A stretch of DNA of 64,000 bases from Betaproteobacteria bacterium (lineage in GTDB: Bacteria > Pseudomonadota > Gammaproteobacteria > Burkholderiales > Casimicrobiaceae), in contig WRFN01000001.1 in NCBI GenBank assembly GCA_009778785.1, positions 186,001-250,000 on the forward strand, written 5' to 3'. The notes beneath the pieces were generated by a model that was not told the origin of the DNA, searched no databases, and saw only the letters and a program-made list of their open reading frames with translations. Shown in pieces: positions 53,329-61,325 of this stretch. Position numbers and translations under genes: made by a program. The first letter of the stretch is position 1. The number at the start of each line of letters is the position of its first letter.

Positions 53329-55359
53329 ATGAAACAAGCTTCCATTTACAGTGCGCTGGGTTTGGCAGAGACGGCGTCTGACCGCGAGGTCAGTCATGCG
53401 CTGCGGCAAACATTGCGCGAGAACTATAAAAAAGCGCGCGATAACTTCGGCGTGCTGGAAGATTCGTTGCGCTTTTACAATCAGGCGAGCCAGATTCTGA
53501 ATGACAAAAACCGGCGCAAGTTGTATGACGCCGAGTGGAGCTTGTCGAACGCCACCGAGGAGCAGCGCATTGATTACGTGTTGCGGCAGGCGGCGGAAGG
53601 GAAATTGCCGCAGCCGCAGGCAGCGGCTCCCGATGTCGATGAGACGGCGGCCGTGCACTTGGCGACGGCGGTGGGCGCGTCGCCCAAGCCCGCGCCGAAT
53701 CTGGAGTTGGTGCCGAACCGCCCCGGTCTCGGGACTCCTCATCCGCAGCCCCAGCAACCGTTGCCGCCCGCTGCCGTTGTCACTGATTTGCCGAAGGAGC
53801 CGGGGGCGGAAAAGCCGCCGACCGGAGCGTCCAAGGCAACAGGCGCGGCTGGCGCGACCAAAGCGACCGGCGCGACTTCGGCTTCTTTGTCGGCGGGCGA
53901 AAATGTGACGCCGAAAAATATTCCGCCACCGCCGACGACGCAGCATTACCACCCGATTCTCACCGAGAATATCGGTTACTCGCGTTCGTTGATCTTTCAA
54001 GGACTGAGCGCCGGTTTGACGGTGCTGTTGATTGGCGCGCTGCTTTACGTCTCGTGGGAATTTGCGGTCAAACCGTTTGAGTTGGCGCAAAGCTGGGTTT
54101 GGGCGATCGGGTTGTTGCTGGTGGTGTTGCTCTACAGCGTCGGCTGGAAGCAGGGGCAGCGACGCAAGGAAAAAGATTTCGAGTTGTCGGGGCAGCCCGA
54201 TGAAGAAGTGATCAAGGGTTGGCGACGGCGGCAAACTGTTTTCATGGGAAGCAACTTTCTGGCTGAAGATCCAAGCTGGGTGTTTCAACTGCGTCTCACC
54301 GAATTGGAGCGAGGGCGGATCGGTCGAACCAGCTATCCGCACCTGTGGCGGCGCGCCATCGCGCGGCTGTTCGATTACGCGCTGTGGGGATGGCTGCTGT
54401 TTTTCCCGTTGTACGAGTTGAGCAAAATCAACGCCATCCCGCCGGAGCTGTTTCAAATCATCAGCAACCCGCTGGTGGCGCCGGTGTTAATCACGGTGAC
54501 GTGGATTCCGATTGAAGCATTGCTGATGGCGGCGGTGGGCACTACGCTCGGAAAATGGTTGCTGGGCGTTTACATCCAGTTCCGCGTCTCGAACCCTTAC
54601 GCGCCGCGCAGCGGCGGCGATTGCTGGCGCTATGCGTTGCAGCGGGCGTTCAGCGTCTGGTGGCAGGGCGTGGCGATGGGGCTGGCGCCGATCGCGCCGA
54701 TCGCCGCAGCGCGCGCGCGGGCGTCGGCGGAGCGCTTCGACGAAACCGATTGGGACGAAGCGCACGATGTTCTGGTGACGCATACGCCGGTGAGCGTGAT
54801 TCCCGGCTTTGTCGTGGGCATCGGCCTGATCGCTTTGTTGAGCATGTACATGGTGGCGTGGCAGAAGCCGTTGTTCGACATGGGCGACGGAACCGAGCAA
54901 TGGGCCTTCCGGCAGATCGAACAATTGCAGGGCAACGAAGTTGCCGTGACGTCAAGCTCGCCGCGCAGTCAAGCGCCGTCGGTCAACCGTAGCGCGGCGG
55001 GCAAAAACAACGAAACAGCGGCGCCCTCCGCAACGCCGACTGATTCCGAAGCCGCTGAAGATTTGCGCAGACTGGAAAATTTCCGCGAAGCCATCGTCAA
55101 AGCGCGTGAAGAAAGTTTGTTGTTGCTCGACAAACAGGATTGGAAACGCGCGTATGAAAGCTGCCAGCGTTGGGCCAGACTGGAAGTGACCAACCCGGCG
55201 CCGATGCGTTGTCAGGGCACCGCGTTGCAGGCGATGGGGCGGTATCAAGAAGCGATCAATGCGTACCGCAGCGCCAAGGTTTATGCGCCGGAAGACCGCT
55301 CGCTCGACGACGCGATTACCCGCTCGCAAGAAGAAATATTCAAGCAGTTGAATCGTTAG
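53329..55359 (+). CDS. J-like/RDD/TPR membrane fusion protein
   Basis: A 676-residue protein of mixed design. Residues 1-70 resemble a J domain (YSALGLAETASDREVSHALR and NRRKLYDAEW), but the HPD tripeptide that stimulates DnaK is missing. A Pro-rich linker (90-205) contains a Gly/Ala/Thr repeat (GATKATGATSAS). Two membrane segments (about 220-272) precede an RDD-like domain with four more (about 340-525; GTTLGKWLLGVYIQFRV). The periplasmic or cytosolic tail ends in a TPR-like unit (WKRAYESCQRWARLEVTNPA and ALQAMGRYQEAINAYRSAK). Role unknown; an assembly or stress scaffold is possible. slyD follows after 11 bases. Confidence 0.7.
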   Translation: MKQASIYSALGLAETASDREVSHALRQTLRENYKKARDNFGVLEDSLRFYNQASQILNDKNRRKLYDAEWSLSNATEEQRIDYVLRQAAEGKLPQPQAAAPDVDETAAVHLATAVGASPKPAPNLELVPNRPGLGTPHPQPQQPLPPAAVVTDLPKEPGAEKPPTGASKATGAAGATKATGATSASLSAGENVTPKNIPPPPTTQHYHPILTENIGYSRSLIFQGLSAGLTVLLIGALLYVSWEFAVKPFELAQSWVWAIGLLLVVLLYSVGWKQGQRRKEKDFELSGQPDEEVIKGWRRRQTVFMGSNFLAEDPSWVFQLRLTELERGRIGRTSYPHLWRRAIARLFDYALWGWLLFFPLYELSKINAIPPELFQIISNPLVAPVLITVTWIPIEALLMAAVGTTLGKWLLGVYIQFRVSNPYAPRSGGDCWRYALQRAFSVWWQGVAMGLAPIAPIAAARARASAERFDETDWDEAHDVLVTHTPVSVIPGFVVGIGLIALLSMYMVAWQKPLFDMGDGTEQWAFRQIEQLQGNEVAVTSSSPRSQAPSVNRSAAGKNNETAAPSATPTDSEAAEDLRRLENFREAIVKAREESLLLLDKQDWKRAYESCQRWARLEVTNPAPMRCQGTALQAMGRYQEAINAYRSAKVYAPEDRSLDDAITRSQEEIFKQLNR

Positions 55360-55370
55360 GAACGCACAAG

Positions 55371-55838
55371 ATGAAGATTTTTACCAATGCCGTGGTGACG
55401 CTGAGATTCCGGCTGCTTGACGCCGATGGTGAGGTGATCGAACAAAGCAACGAGCCACTGGCGTATCTGCACGGCGGTTACTCCGGGATTTTCCCGAAAG
55501 TTGAAGATGCGTTGAACTTCAAGGAAGTCGGCGAGAAAGTCAAATTGTCGCTCGAACCGGCGGAAGCGTTCGGCGATTACGACCCGTCGCTGGTGCGGCT
55601 GGAACCGCTCATCAACTTGCCGCCCGATACCGTGGTCGGCGGTTATCTGTCTTCGGGCAACGATGGGCTGGTGTGGCGCGTCACCGAAATTTCAGACGGC
55701 CAAGCGGTGCTCGACGGCAATCACGAATTGGCCGGACAACGGGTGCTGTTTGAGTGTACCGTTCTCGATGTGCGACCGGCAGCCGAAGATGAAATTGAAC
55801 ACGGCCATCCGCATGGGGCGCATGGGCATCAGCATTGA
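55371..55838 (+). CDS. slyD: FKBP-type peptidyl-prolyl isomerase SlyD
   Basis: A 155-residue SlyD-type isomerase and chaperone. The FKBP part and inserted-in-flap domain are visible: YLHGGYSGIFPKVEDAL, SLEPAEAFGDYDPSLVRLEP and NHELAGQRVLFECTVLDVRPA. It ends in a short His-rich metal-binding tail (HGHPHGAHGHQH), shorter than in E. coli. ATG 55371; the upstream frame extension is part of the previous gene. Confidence 0.93.
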   Translation: MKIFTNAVVTLRFRLLDADGEVIEQSNEPLAYLHGGYSGIFPKVEDALNFKEVGEKVKLSLEPAEAFGDYDPSLVRLEPLINLPPDTVVGGYLSSGNDGLVWRVTEISDGQAVLDGNHELAGQRVLFECTVLDVRPAAEDEIEHGHPHGAHGHQH

Positions 55839-55852
55839 GTCAGGCATCAGAA

Positions 55853-55881
55853 CGTAGGGACGGTTCGTGAACCACCCTTCC
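55853..55881. repeat. Short palindrome at the prophage remnant edge
   Basis: GGTTCGTGAACC (55862-55873) is the centre of CGTAGGGACGGTTCGTGAAC, a GTAGGG-type intergenic palindrome. It lies between slyD and the truncated phage gene, whose last codons run into its flank, so it marks the left edge of the remnant. Confidence 0.55.
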
Positions 55882-55886
55882 AGCCT

Positions 55887-56216
55887 TCAATCGTAGGGTG
55901 AACAAATGCGCGCGTAAGCGGCATTGCTGCCGATCTCGGCGAAGGTTTTGCCGACGTTGGTTGTGATGGTGCTTTTCAGCCAGCCGCTGTCTTGCAAGAT
56001 TATCCCGTCGGCACGATCCGGGCGGCGCTTCAGCGTGCTTTTTGCCAAGGGCGTCCACGGTGGACGCCCCTGCTCGGCGAAATTTTGCTCCTTCTCGTCG
56101 TCGAGCGTTCCGGCGATGTCCGTCATCAGCGGCGTGAAGTCATTGCCGATGTCGTTCAGCCGTTTAAAAAAACGAGACACCAGCTCGCCGCCCAGTTGTG
56201 TGATTTCAATTTTCAC
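55887..56216 (-). pseudogene. Phage virion morphogenesis protein (Mu gpG-like), C-terminally truncated
   Basis: 109 residues matching the start of the phage virion morphogenesis family: MKIEITQLGGELVSRFFKRL, an aromatic PPWTPLAKSTLKRR, and ILQDSGWLKSTITTNVG. Family members continue past a conserved N-x-x-YA-x-IHQ-G segment; here the protein runs NAAYARI and then shifts into CSPYD and a stop in palindromic DNA. The C-terminal third is lost, so it is called a pseudogene. Confidence 0.75.
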
Positions 56217-56340
56217 TTGATTTTTTCTTTTGACAGAGGTAATCTTTTTCTGTAGCCGTGACGTCAGAAAGTCGCGAGGTCGCTGACGGGGAGTAGAGTA
56301 ACCAATGAGGGATTACCGATAAGACGCAAGTCGAGCTCGG

Positions 56341-56655
56341 GGGCGCGCCCCTCCACGGCTACACTCATTTTCTTGGGTACCTCCAAAAATCAGCCCAGCT
56401 TCCGTAAACCACAGGAAAATTATCGCTATTCCAGTGGCTAAGAATACTACGTGTCGTGTACGCAGTTGTTATGGCATTGATCAGCATTCTTGTTCTCATT
56501 TCGTCAGTGGGCGATAAACGCCCCTCCCAGTCGTAGTTTAGTGTCACCACTATTTTTTTTGCGGCCTGGCCGGAAAGAAGGCTCGGCGTTAAATAGAGTA
56601 ATTGGTAGTCGTTGTTTATTTTCACACTGGTTTTGTCAAGCAACACCAATGGTGT
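56341..56655. repeat. Toxin-domain direct repeat, copy A
   Basis: About 315 bases that recur at 58210-58524 in the same orientation, covering the last 95 codons of the gpF-like gene and about 25 bases beyond its stop (CACGGCTACACTCATTTTCT against CACGGCTACATTCGTTTTCT). Protein identity between the copies is about 80 % with no gaps, counted by eye. Confidence 0.85.
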
Positions 56656-57762
56656 GTCTAATAATGTTCTTGGCAAAGCAAGCCATTCTTCGTGAGTAAA
56701 CGGTGTCGGCCGATGAATCCCCTGCCTTCCTGCGTGAGCGAATCGTTCGTCGATTAAGCTGATGAGCGCTGTCGGCGAAGTAATCCCGTGATCGAAAGCC
56801 AAGTTGTGTATCAGTTCAAGGTGCAACACGCCCGTTTCGATTTTTGCCTTTGTTGTCCGCTGGATGTCAAGAGCCTTGATCCACTCCTGAACGCTGTTTT
56901 CCATCTGATAAAAAGCAATGGGGTTTTTGAGTATTGCCCCGATAGCCGCCGCTGCAACAACCGGCTCCGCCTTTGCCGCTTTGTTGAGCGCCCACATCGT
57001 CAAGTTGTCGCCGCGCATCAACGCGGGGTTGCCGTTCCACCCCGCGCCGGTGCTGAATTCGCGCATCCCCGGCAGCTTGATCGAGGTGCGCTCGAACTCA
57101 TTGCCGAGGCGATCGGTTGACACCCAATGCGTCGTGTATTTGCTTGAGTCGATCACGGTCAGCCCGCGATTCTCGACTTGCCGCTCTGTCAGCGCCCGCA
57201 CGGTGCAGCGGCAGTTGAAATCGTTGGGCGGAAAAATATTTTCCCAGATCGGGTCATCCCATTTAAACACTGCGCCGTCGAGCGCCATGTGACTCGGTCG
57301 CGTTCGGCTGTCGTGCACCGCTACATATTGCCAGTAAGGGCGAGCGGCGGCGTTGTCGCGCAACGCTTTATAACGACCGGCCATGAGCGCGCTCTGCATG
57401 TTGCAGCGGTAAATCGTTTCGAGTCGGCGCGGGCTGCCGAGTTGCTCTTTGATGGCAACGCCGTCGGCGTCAATCGAAATCTGCCGCCCCCACCAGCCGA
57501 GCGCTTGCAGCTTGGGCGTCAGATTTTTTTTAAACTCCTGAAAAGGCACGCCCTCTTTCAGCGAGCGCGTCAGCTCATCTCGAATCGTTGTCAACACGTC
57601 CATCGACGTGACTTTCGCCACGGTGAAAGCCATCGCGTGATCGGCTTCGTCGGATTCGTGCCAGTCCCATGTGAGCCTGTTTAACTTTTTCTCAAAATAG
57701 CGGATGGCCTCGGCGGGCTTGAGGCCGAAGGTAAACGCGAGATTAAACGGATGTTCAGGCAT
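56365..57762 (-). CDS. Mu gpF-like head morphogenesis protein with C-terminal toxin-like domain
   Basis: 465 residues. The first 200 are a Mu gpF/SPP1 gp7-type minor head protein: FGLKPAEAIRYFEKK, LGSPRRLETIYRCNMQ, RPYWQYVAVHDSRTRPSHMA and PPNDFNCRCTVRAL. The last 165 residues (about 300-465) form a separate domain with LELIHNLAFDHG and MLINAITTAYTTRSILSHWN, resembling the PBECR-type (phage barnase/EndoU/colicin/RelE-like) nuclease domains known to follow gpF. Nuclease activity is inferred, not shown. The reading frame is complete. The last 95 residues recur as an orphan fragment at 58228. Confidence 0.8.
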   Translation of the reverse strand: MPEHPFNLAFTFGLKPAEAIRYFEKKLNRLTWDWHESDEADHAMAFTVAKVTSMDVLTTIRDELTRSLKEGVPFQEFKKNLTPKLQALGWWGRQISIDADGVAIKEQLGSPRRLETIYRCNMQSALMAGRYKALRDNAAARPYWQYVAVHDSRTRPSHMALDGAVFKWDDPIWENIFPPNDFNCRCTVRALTERQVENRGLTVIDSSKYTTHWVSTDRLGNEFERTSIKLPGMREFSTGAGWNGNPALMRGDNLTMWALNKAAKAEPVVAAAAIGAILKNPIAFYQMENSVQEWIKALDIQRTTKAKIETGVLHLELIHNLAFDHGITSPTALISLIDERFAHAGRQGIHRPTPFTHEEWLALPRTLLDTPLVLLDKTSVKINNDYQLLYLTPSLLSGQAAKKIVVTLNYDWEGRLSPTDEMRTRMLINAITTAYTTRSILSHWNSDNFPVVYGSWADFWRYPRK

Positions 57763-58267
57763 TTTTTGCCGTCAACCGCCCATACGTCTCGGCGACGAAC
57801 ATCGCATTGCCGAGCGCCGTTTCCAGCGCCGTCGTTTCGACTGACGGCATCACGTTATCGAGCGCGGCGAAGGCTGCCTCGTAGCTGTCGGCGCTCATGA
57901 TCGCATCGACAACCGGCTTCAGCATTTGCCGCGATTGCGCGTTGAGCGCAGCGGCGGGGAGGTTGTCGAGCAGCGCGTCGAGCGCAGCTTGTGCCGCATC
58001 ATCTTCGGGCGCGGCGAACGTCGGCGAATCATTCGCCTTGACGGGCGCTTGATTTTCTTTCGCGCCGGTGAGCGGCACGAAACCATCGCCGTACAATTCC
58101 GCGACTGATTCGGGCGTGCGCTGCCAGCCCATGTTGTAAAGTATCTGATCGCTTTCCGCCGATGACTTTAAATCTTTTTTCTCCGTGAAATAGCGCCACA
58201 CTTTCGGCGGGCGCGCGCCCGGCACGGCTACATTCGTTTTCTTGGGCGCCTCCAAAAAGCTTCCCAA
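57755..58267 (-). pseudogene. Phage portal protein (DUF935, Mu gp29-like), N-terminally truncated
   Basis: The C-terminal 150 or so residues of a Mu-type portal: KVWRYFTEKKDLKSSAESDQ, then MGWQRTPESVAELYGDGFVP and an Ala-rich helical end, typical of DUF935. A full portal is about 500 residues. Upstream the frame enters the toxin-domain repeat (copy B) and yields the unrelated MGSFLEAPKKTNVAVPGARP, so the N-terminal two thirds were replaced. It overlaps the gpF-like start. Confidence 0.75.
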
Positions 58268-58524
58268 CTCCCATAAACTACAGGATAATTATCACTATTC
58301 CAGTAGCTGAGAATGCTACCGGTTGTGTACGCGGTTGCGATTGCATTTATCAGCAGCCTTGTTTTTGTGTCATCGGTGGACGATAACGGCCCTTCCCATT
58401 TGTAATTCAGCGTTACCACGATCTTTTTTGCGGCTTGCCCCGAAAGAAGGCTCGGCGTTAAATAGAGCAATGGGTAATTGTTGTATTTTTTCTCGCTGGT
58501 TTTATCAAGCAACACCAACGGCGT
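58210..58524. repeat. Toxin-domain direct repeat, copy B
   Basis: Second copy of the 315-base segment found at 56341-56655. At its low-coordinate edge (GGGCGCGCGCCCGGCACGGC) it joins portal sequence; at its high-coordinate edge similarity ends after CAACACCAACGGCGT. Insertion of this segment, or recombination between copies, explains the broken portal gene. Confidence 0.85.
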
Positions 58525-58533
58525 GGCGCTCAC
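58228..58533 (-). pseudogene. Orphan C-terminal toxin-domain fragment
   Basis: 101 codons encoding the end of the gpF-linked domain without its head-protein part: LLYLTPSLLSGQAAKKIVVT, TRLLINAIATAYTTGSILSY and VVYGSWEAFWRRPRKRM. It is about 80 % identical to residues 371-465 of the gpF-like protein. It begins abruptly at the edge of an intergenic repeat, with only a GTG and no clear ribosome site. It resembles orphan toxin cassettes seen behind polymorphic toxin genes, but here it lies upstream. Confidence 0.75.
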
Positions 58534-58540
58534 CGTTCAT

Positions 58541-58640
58541 TTCTGGATTGCTTCATCGCTTCGCTTCTCGCAATGACGCCTGCACTTCGCTCGTTGCAGG
58601 CGTCGCTTAAAGGGAAACCGTTATTGCGATAAATCGTGTC
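58541..58640. repeat. Hybrid intergenic repeat at the right edge of the phage remnant
   Basis: Contains GGATTGCTTCATCGCTTCGC followed by TTCTCGCAATGACG, then GCCTGCACTTCGCTCGTTGC with AGGCGTCGC, two short palindromes typical of scattered intergenic repeats. A degenerate GGATTAGCAAAGCGCTACCC, like the element at 50259, follows at about 58648. Confidence 0.55.
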
Positions 58641-58680
58641 GCGTGGATTAGCAAAGCGCTACCCGCGAAACTTTTTGGTG

Positions 58681-58872
58681 TCAGCTATTGGCGCTGCTCT
58701 GCCCCGTGGTTTTTTGCGCGCACTCCGATTCCTGATCCTTGCCGGAAGCCTGTCCCTCCCACCACAGCCGCAATCCTTCTTTTTGTCGGTTGACGGTTTC
58801 GGGATGGGCGCGCAGGTAATCGCGCAGGAAGGCGTCGGTATCGGAAACGAAGTTTTGGGAAGGCAGCATCAT
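58681..58872 (-). CDS. DUF3460 family protein
   Basis: A 63-residue protein. The first 35 residues carry the DUF3460 pattern: SDTDAFLRDYLRAHPETVNR, then QKEGLRLWWEG (Q-x-x-G-R-x-x-W-type ending). The rest is a polar tail with KTTGQSSANS. DUF3460 is a small family mainly from betaproteobacteria with no known role. I start at the ATG at 58872 because AGGAGAG lies 11 bases before it; a second ATG follows directly. Confidence 0.7.
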   Translation of the reverse strand: MMLPSQNFVSDTDAFLRDYLRAHPETVNRQKEGLRLWWEGQASGKDQESECAQKTTGQSSANS

Positions 58873-58974
58873 GATGTCAGGTCTCTCCTGTAAAGAAATC
58901 AGGATACCGGAAAAAGGCGGTTGAGGGAATTTTTTTGTGGGAGCGTTTTTGGGTAATTCCCTCTTCCGCCCCTG

Positions 58975-59060
58975 CAAAAACACAAGCCCCCGTCGGCTTC
59001 GCCGACACCCCCTTTGTGGAAGGGGCTTTTCTGCGGGCGGCAGAATGCCGCCCCTACGCT
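58975..59060. repeat. Intergenic palindromic repeat before DUF3460
   Basis: GTCGGCTTCGCCGAC (58994-59008) is a perfect short hairpin, followed by CCCCCTTTGTGGAAGGGGCT and GGGCGGCAGAATGCCGCCC (59036-59054), each palindromic. The cluster lies between the 3' end of rlmL and the DUF3460 gene, both on the minus strand, and could act as a terminator-like or RNA-stabilising element. Confidence 0.6.
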
Positions 59061-59067
59061 CAATCTG

Positions 59068-60228
59068 CTACACCGTCTTTTTGATCCGCCGCATCGAGCC
59101 TTCCACCATCTTGAAGCCGTAGAGGCGACAGTCGAGCGCACCGTTGAACAAGGGGATGCGGCGCTCGGGTTTCAAGCCGATGAGCCGGGGCAGCATTTGA
59201 TCGCCGCTGAAAAACCAGGCGTGCCATCCGGCGAAGTGTTTTTTGAGGGTGCTGCCGAGCGCGGGGTACAGCGCCGCCAGCGATTCGTTGTCTTCGAGGC
59301 GAATGCCGTAGGGCGGGTTGGTCAACCAGACACCGGTGGGCGCAGGCGCGCCGCACCGACGAACGTCGGCGGGAGCAAAGTCGATCCAGTCGGCTACATT
59401 GGCTTGCGCCGCGCATTCTCTGGCGTGATCGATGGCGTCTTCCGAAATGTCGCTGGCGAAAAGCGATGGCATTTTCGGCGCGGGGCGCACGGCGTCGCGC
59501 GCTTTTTGTTTCAGGCGCTGCCAAGTCGGACCATCGAACCAGTGAAGTTTCTGGAAGCCGAAGGTGCGCTGCAACCCCGGCGCCTGACGGGCGGCGATCA
59601 GCGCGGCCTCGATGGCGATGGTGCCGCCGCCGCACATCGGGTCGAGCAGCGGAATATTGGGCACCCAACCGGCGAGCATGAGCAAACCGGCGGCGAGGTT
59701 TTCGCGCAGCGGCGCTTCTTCGCTGTGGCGGCGATAGCCGCGTTTGAACAGCGCTTCCCCGGAAGTATCGATGTAAAGCGAGGCATCGCGGTCGGTGAGA
59801 AAAACGTAAACGCGCACATCGGGCGATTGTTTGTCGATGGAAGGACGCAGTTGCCCTTCGGCGCGGAAGCGGTCGCAGATGGCGTCCTTGGTGCGCAGCG
59901 TGGCAAAGGTCAAGCTGGTCAGCGGCGAATGGGTGGCGGTCAAGTCAACGCGCAAGGTGCGTTGCGCGGTGAAATAGCGCTTCCAGTCAACATCGTAAGC
60001 CATCGTGTAGAGGTCTTGCTCGTTGCGATAAGGCCGGTGGGTGATGCGCCACAGGATGCGGCTGGCCAGTCGGGATTCGAGGTTGGCGCGGTAAGCCAAA
60101 GACAGGTCGCCCCGAAAGCTGACGCCGCCGGAAAGGATTTGCGGCGCAACGGCGCCCATCAAATCCAGTTCGGTCGTCAAGGCATTTTCAAGGCCGCGCG
60201 GACAAGGCGCAAAAAAAGTTTCGTTCAT
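59068..60228 (-). CDS. rlmL: 23S rRNA m2G2445 methyltransferase RlmL (short form)
   Basis: 386 residues: an N-terminal ferredoxin-like/THUMP part (FFAPCPRGLENALTTEL, SLAYRANLESRLASRIL) and a Rossmann methyltransferase with PLLDPMCGGGTIAIEAAL, FASDISEDAIDHAR and the catalytic NPPYGIRL. It matches the N-terminal half of E. coli RlmKL, without the m7G2069 (RlmK) half, as usual in betaproteobacteria. Modifies the peptidyl-transferase region of 23S rRNA. Confidence 0.93.
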   Translation of the reverse strand: MNETFFAPCPRGLENALTTELDLMGAVAPQILSGGVSFRGDLSLAYRANLESRLASRILWRITHRPYRNEQDLYTMAYDVDWKRYFTAQRTLRVDLTATHSPLTSLTFATLRTKDAICDRFRAEGQLRPSIDKQSPDVRVYVFLTDRDASLYIDTSGEALFKRGYRRHSEEAPLRENLAAGLLMLAGWVPNIPLLDPMCGGGTIAIEAALIAARQAPGLQRTFGFQKLHWFDGPTWQRLKQKARDAVRPAPKMPSLFASDISEDAIDHARECAAQANVADWIDFAPADVRRCGAPAPTGVWLTNPPYGIRLEDNESLAALYPALGSTLKKHFAGWHAWFFSGDQMLPRLIGLKPERRIPLFNGALDCRLYGFKMVEGSMRRIKKTV

Positions 60229-60277
60229 GCAAATCAGCCAAAAAATAAAACGTCAGTACCAGAATCACCGCCGTTTT

Positions 60278-60988
60278 TTAAAGGTATCTCCTAAGAGAAG
60301 TTATGTTACTTTGAACCTCGCCGCGTGTGTGAGTGGGCACTTGATCTGAAACAATTGTTTGCAGTTTTATATGTGCTGCGATGTGTTTTGACACAATTGT
60401 TTGCAGTTGTGTGAGGCGCGCGTGGAAAAAATGCCCACAGTCGGGAAGGACGACAATCGGAAGATGTTGCGGACGCGCCCAATCGAGCACGTCGGCAAGC
60501 GGAATTACCTCGTCATTTTCTCCGTGCACGATCAAGGTGTCGGCAGGAGCGACGGCAAGCGCGAAGCGTTTTGCCGCCGGAGCAATCAGCACCGTCATTG
60601 CGGGCGTGACTTGTTGGGCGACGCGCGTTTGAATGTAGGTGCCGAAGGAAAAACCGGCCAATGCCGGTGGCCGGTCGGCCACTTGCGGCAAACGGCTTTG
60701 GGCGTATTCGAGCGCTCGCAGCGCGTCGTCGATTTCGCCGTGCCCGTGATCCCAAGCGCCTTCCGAGCGACCGACGCCGCGAAAGTTGAAGCGCATCGCG
60801 GCAAAACCGAAAGCAAAAAAACTTTTAGCGAGCGTATAGACGACTTTGTTGTCGAGCGTGCCGCCATCGGTCGGCAACGGGTGCGCGATCAACGCGATGC
60901 CGCGCACCGCGTCGGGAATGTTGAGCGCGATTTCCAGCGCGCCAGCGGGGCCGGCGATGGTATGGCGTTCGAGGGATTTGGAATTCAA
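60278..60988 (-). CDS. Alpha/beta hydrolase (dienelactone hydrolase-like)
   Basis: 236 residues. IALIAHPLPTDGGTLDNKVV near the N-terminus, the nucleophile elbow AGFSFGTYI, the acidic residue in VHGENDEVIPL and the His in LPDCGHFFH form a complete triad. The substrate is unknown. The start is a TTG sharing bases with the ferredoxin stop (60985-60988). The C-terminus carries an extra 40 residues with a 14-residue tandem duplication (LQTIVSKHIAAHIK / LQTIVSDQVPTHTR). Confidence 0.85.
   Translation of the reverse strand: MNSKSLERHTIAGPAGALEIALNIPDAVRGIALIAHPLPTDGGTLDNKVVYTLAKSFFAFGFAAMRFNFRGVGRSEGAWDHGHGEIDDALRALEYAQSRLPQVADRPPALAGFSFGTYIQTRVAQQVTPAMTVLIAPAAKRFALAVAPADTLIVHGENDEVIPLADVLDWARPQHLPIVVLPDCGHFFHARLTQLQTIVSKHIAAHIKLQTIVSDQVPTHTRGEVQSNITSLRRYL
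60351..60408. repeat. Tandem 42-bp duplication in the hydrolase C-terminus
   Basis: ACAATTGTTTGCAGTT occurs exactly at 60351-60366 and at 60393-60408, a 42-base period that keeps the frame and gives the repeated LQTIVS peptide. Confidence 0.8.
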
Positions 60989-61293
60989 AGCTGCAATCTT
61001 TCGACAAGGCGGCCGTTTGACAAATGCTGGTCGATGAGTTCATCGATGTCCGCCGCGTTGCGGTAGGTGTACCAGACCGCGTCGGGATAAATCACCAGGC
61101 ACGGTCCTTCTTCGCAACGACCCAGACAACCGGCGCGATTGATGCGAACGCGGTTGTCGTCGGTCAAACGCAATGCCTTGACGCGATCTTTGGCGTGCAA
61201 ATACATCGCTTCGGCATTGGCTTCGGCACAACAACGCTCGCCCGGCGAGCGCTGATTGCAGCAAAAGAAAACATGACGTTGGTAATAACTCAT
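60985..61293 (-). CDS. Thioredoxin-like [2Fe-2S] ferredoxin
   Basis: 102 residues, family of Shethna-like thioredoxin-fold ferredoxins: FFCCNQRSPGERCC near the N-terminus and the second cysteine pair in INRAGCLGRCEEGPCLVIYP. It binds a [2Fe-2S] cluster. The electron partner is unknown. Overlap with the hydrolase (TTGA) and the close VanZ gene upstream suggest one transcript. Confidence 0.9.
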   Translation of the reverse strand: MSYYQRHVFFCCNQRSPGERCCAEANAEAMYLHAKDRVKALRLTDDNRVRINRAGCLGRCEEGPCLVIYPDAVWYTYRNAADIDELIDQHLSNGRLVERLQL

Positions 61294-61325
61294 GGCATCA
61301 GGATTGGGGGGGCGAAAACCCGATA

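Larger units (their letters stand above)
55887..58533 (-). mobile_element. Mu-like prophage remnant
   Basis: Four consecutive minus-strand pieces in Mu order: an orphan toxin-domain fragment, the C-terminal part of a DUF935 portal protein, a gpF-like head morphogenesis protein, and a gpG-like virion morphogenesis protein cut short. No transposase, integrase, tail or lysis gene is present. Interspersed palindromes bound it on both sides (about 55853 and 58541). It is a decayed fragment, not an inducible phage. Confidence 0.8.
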
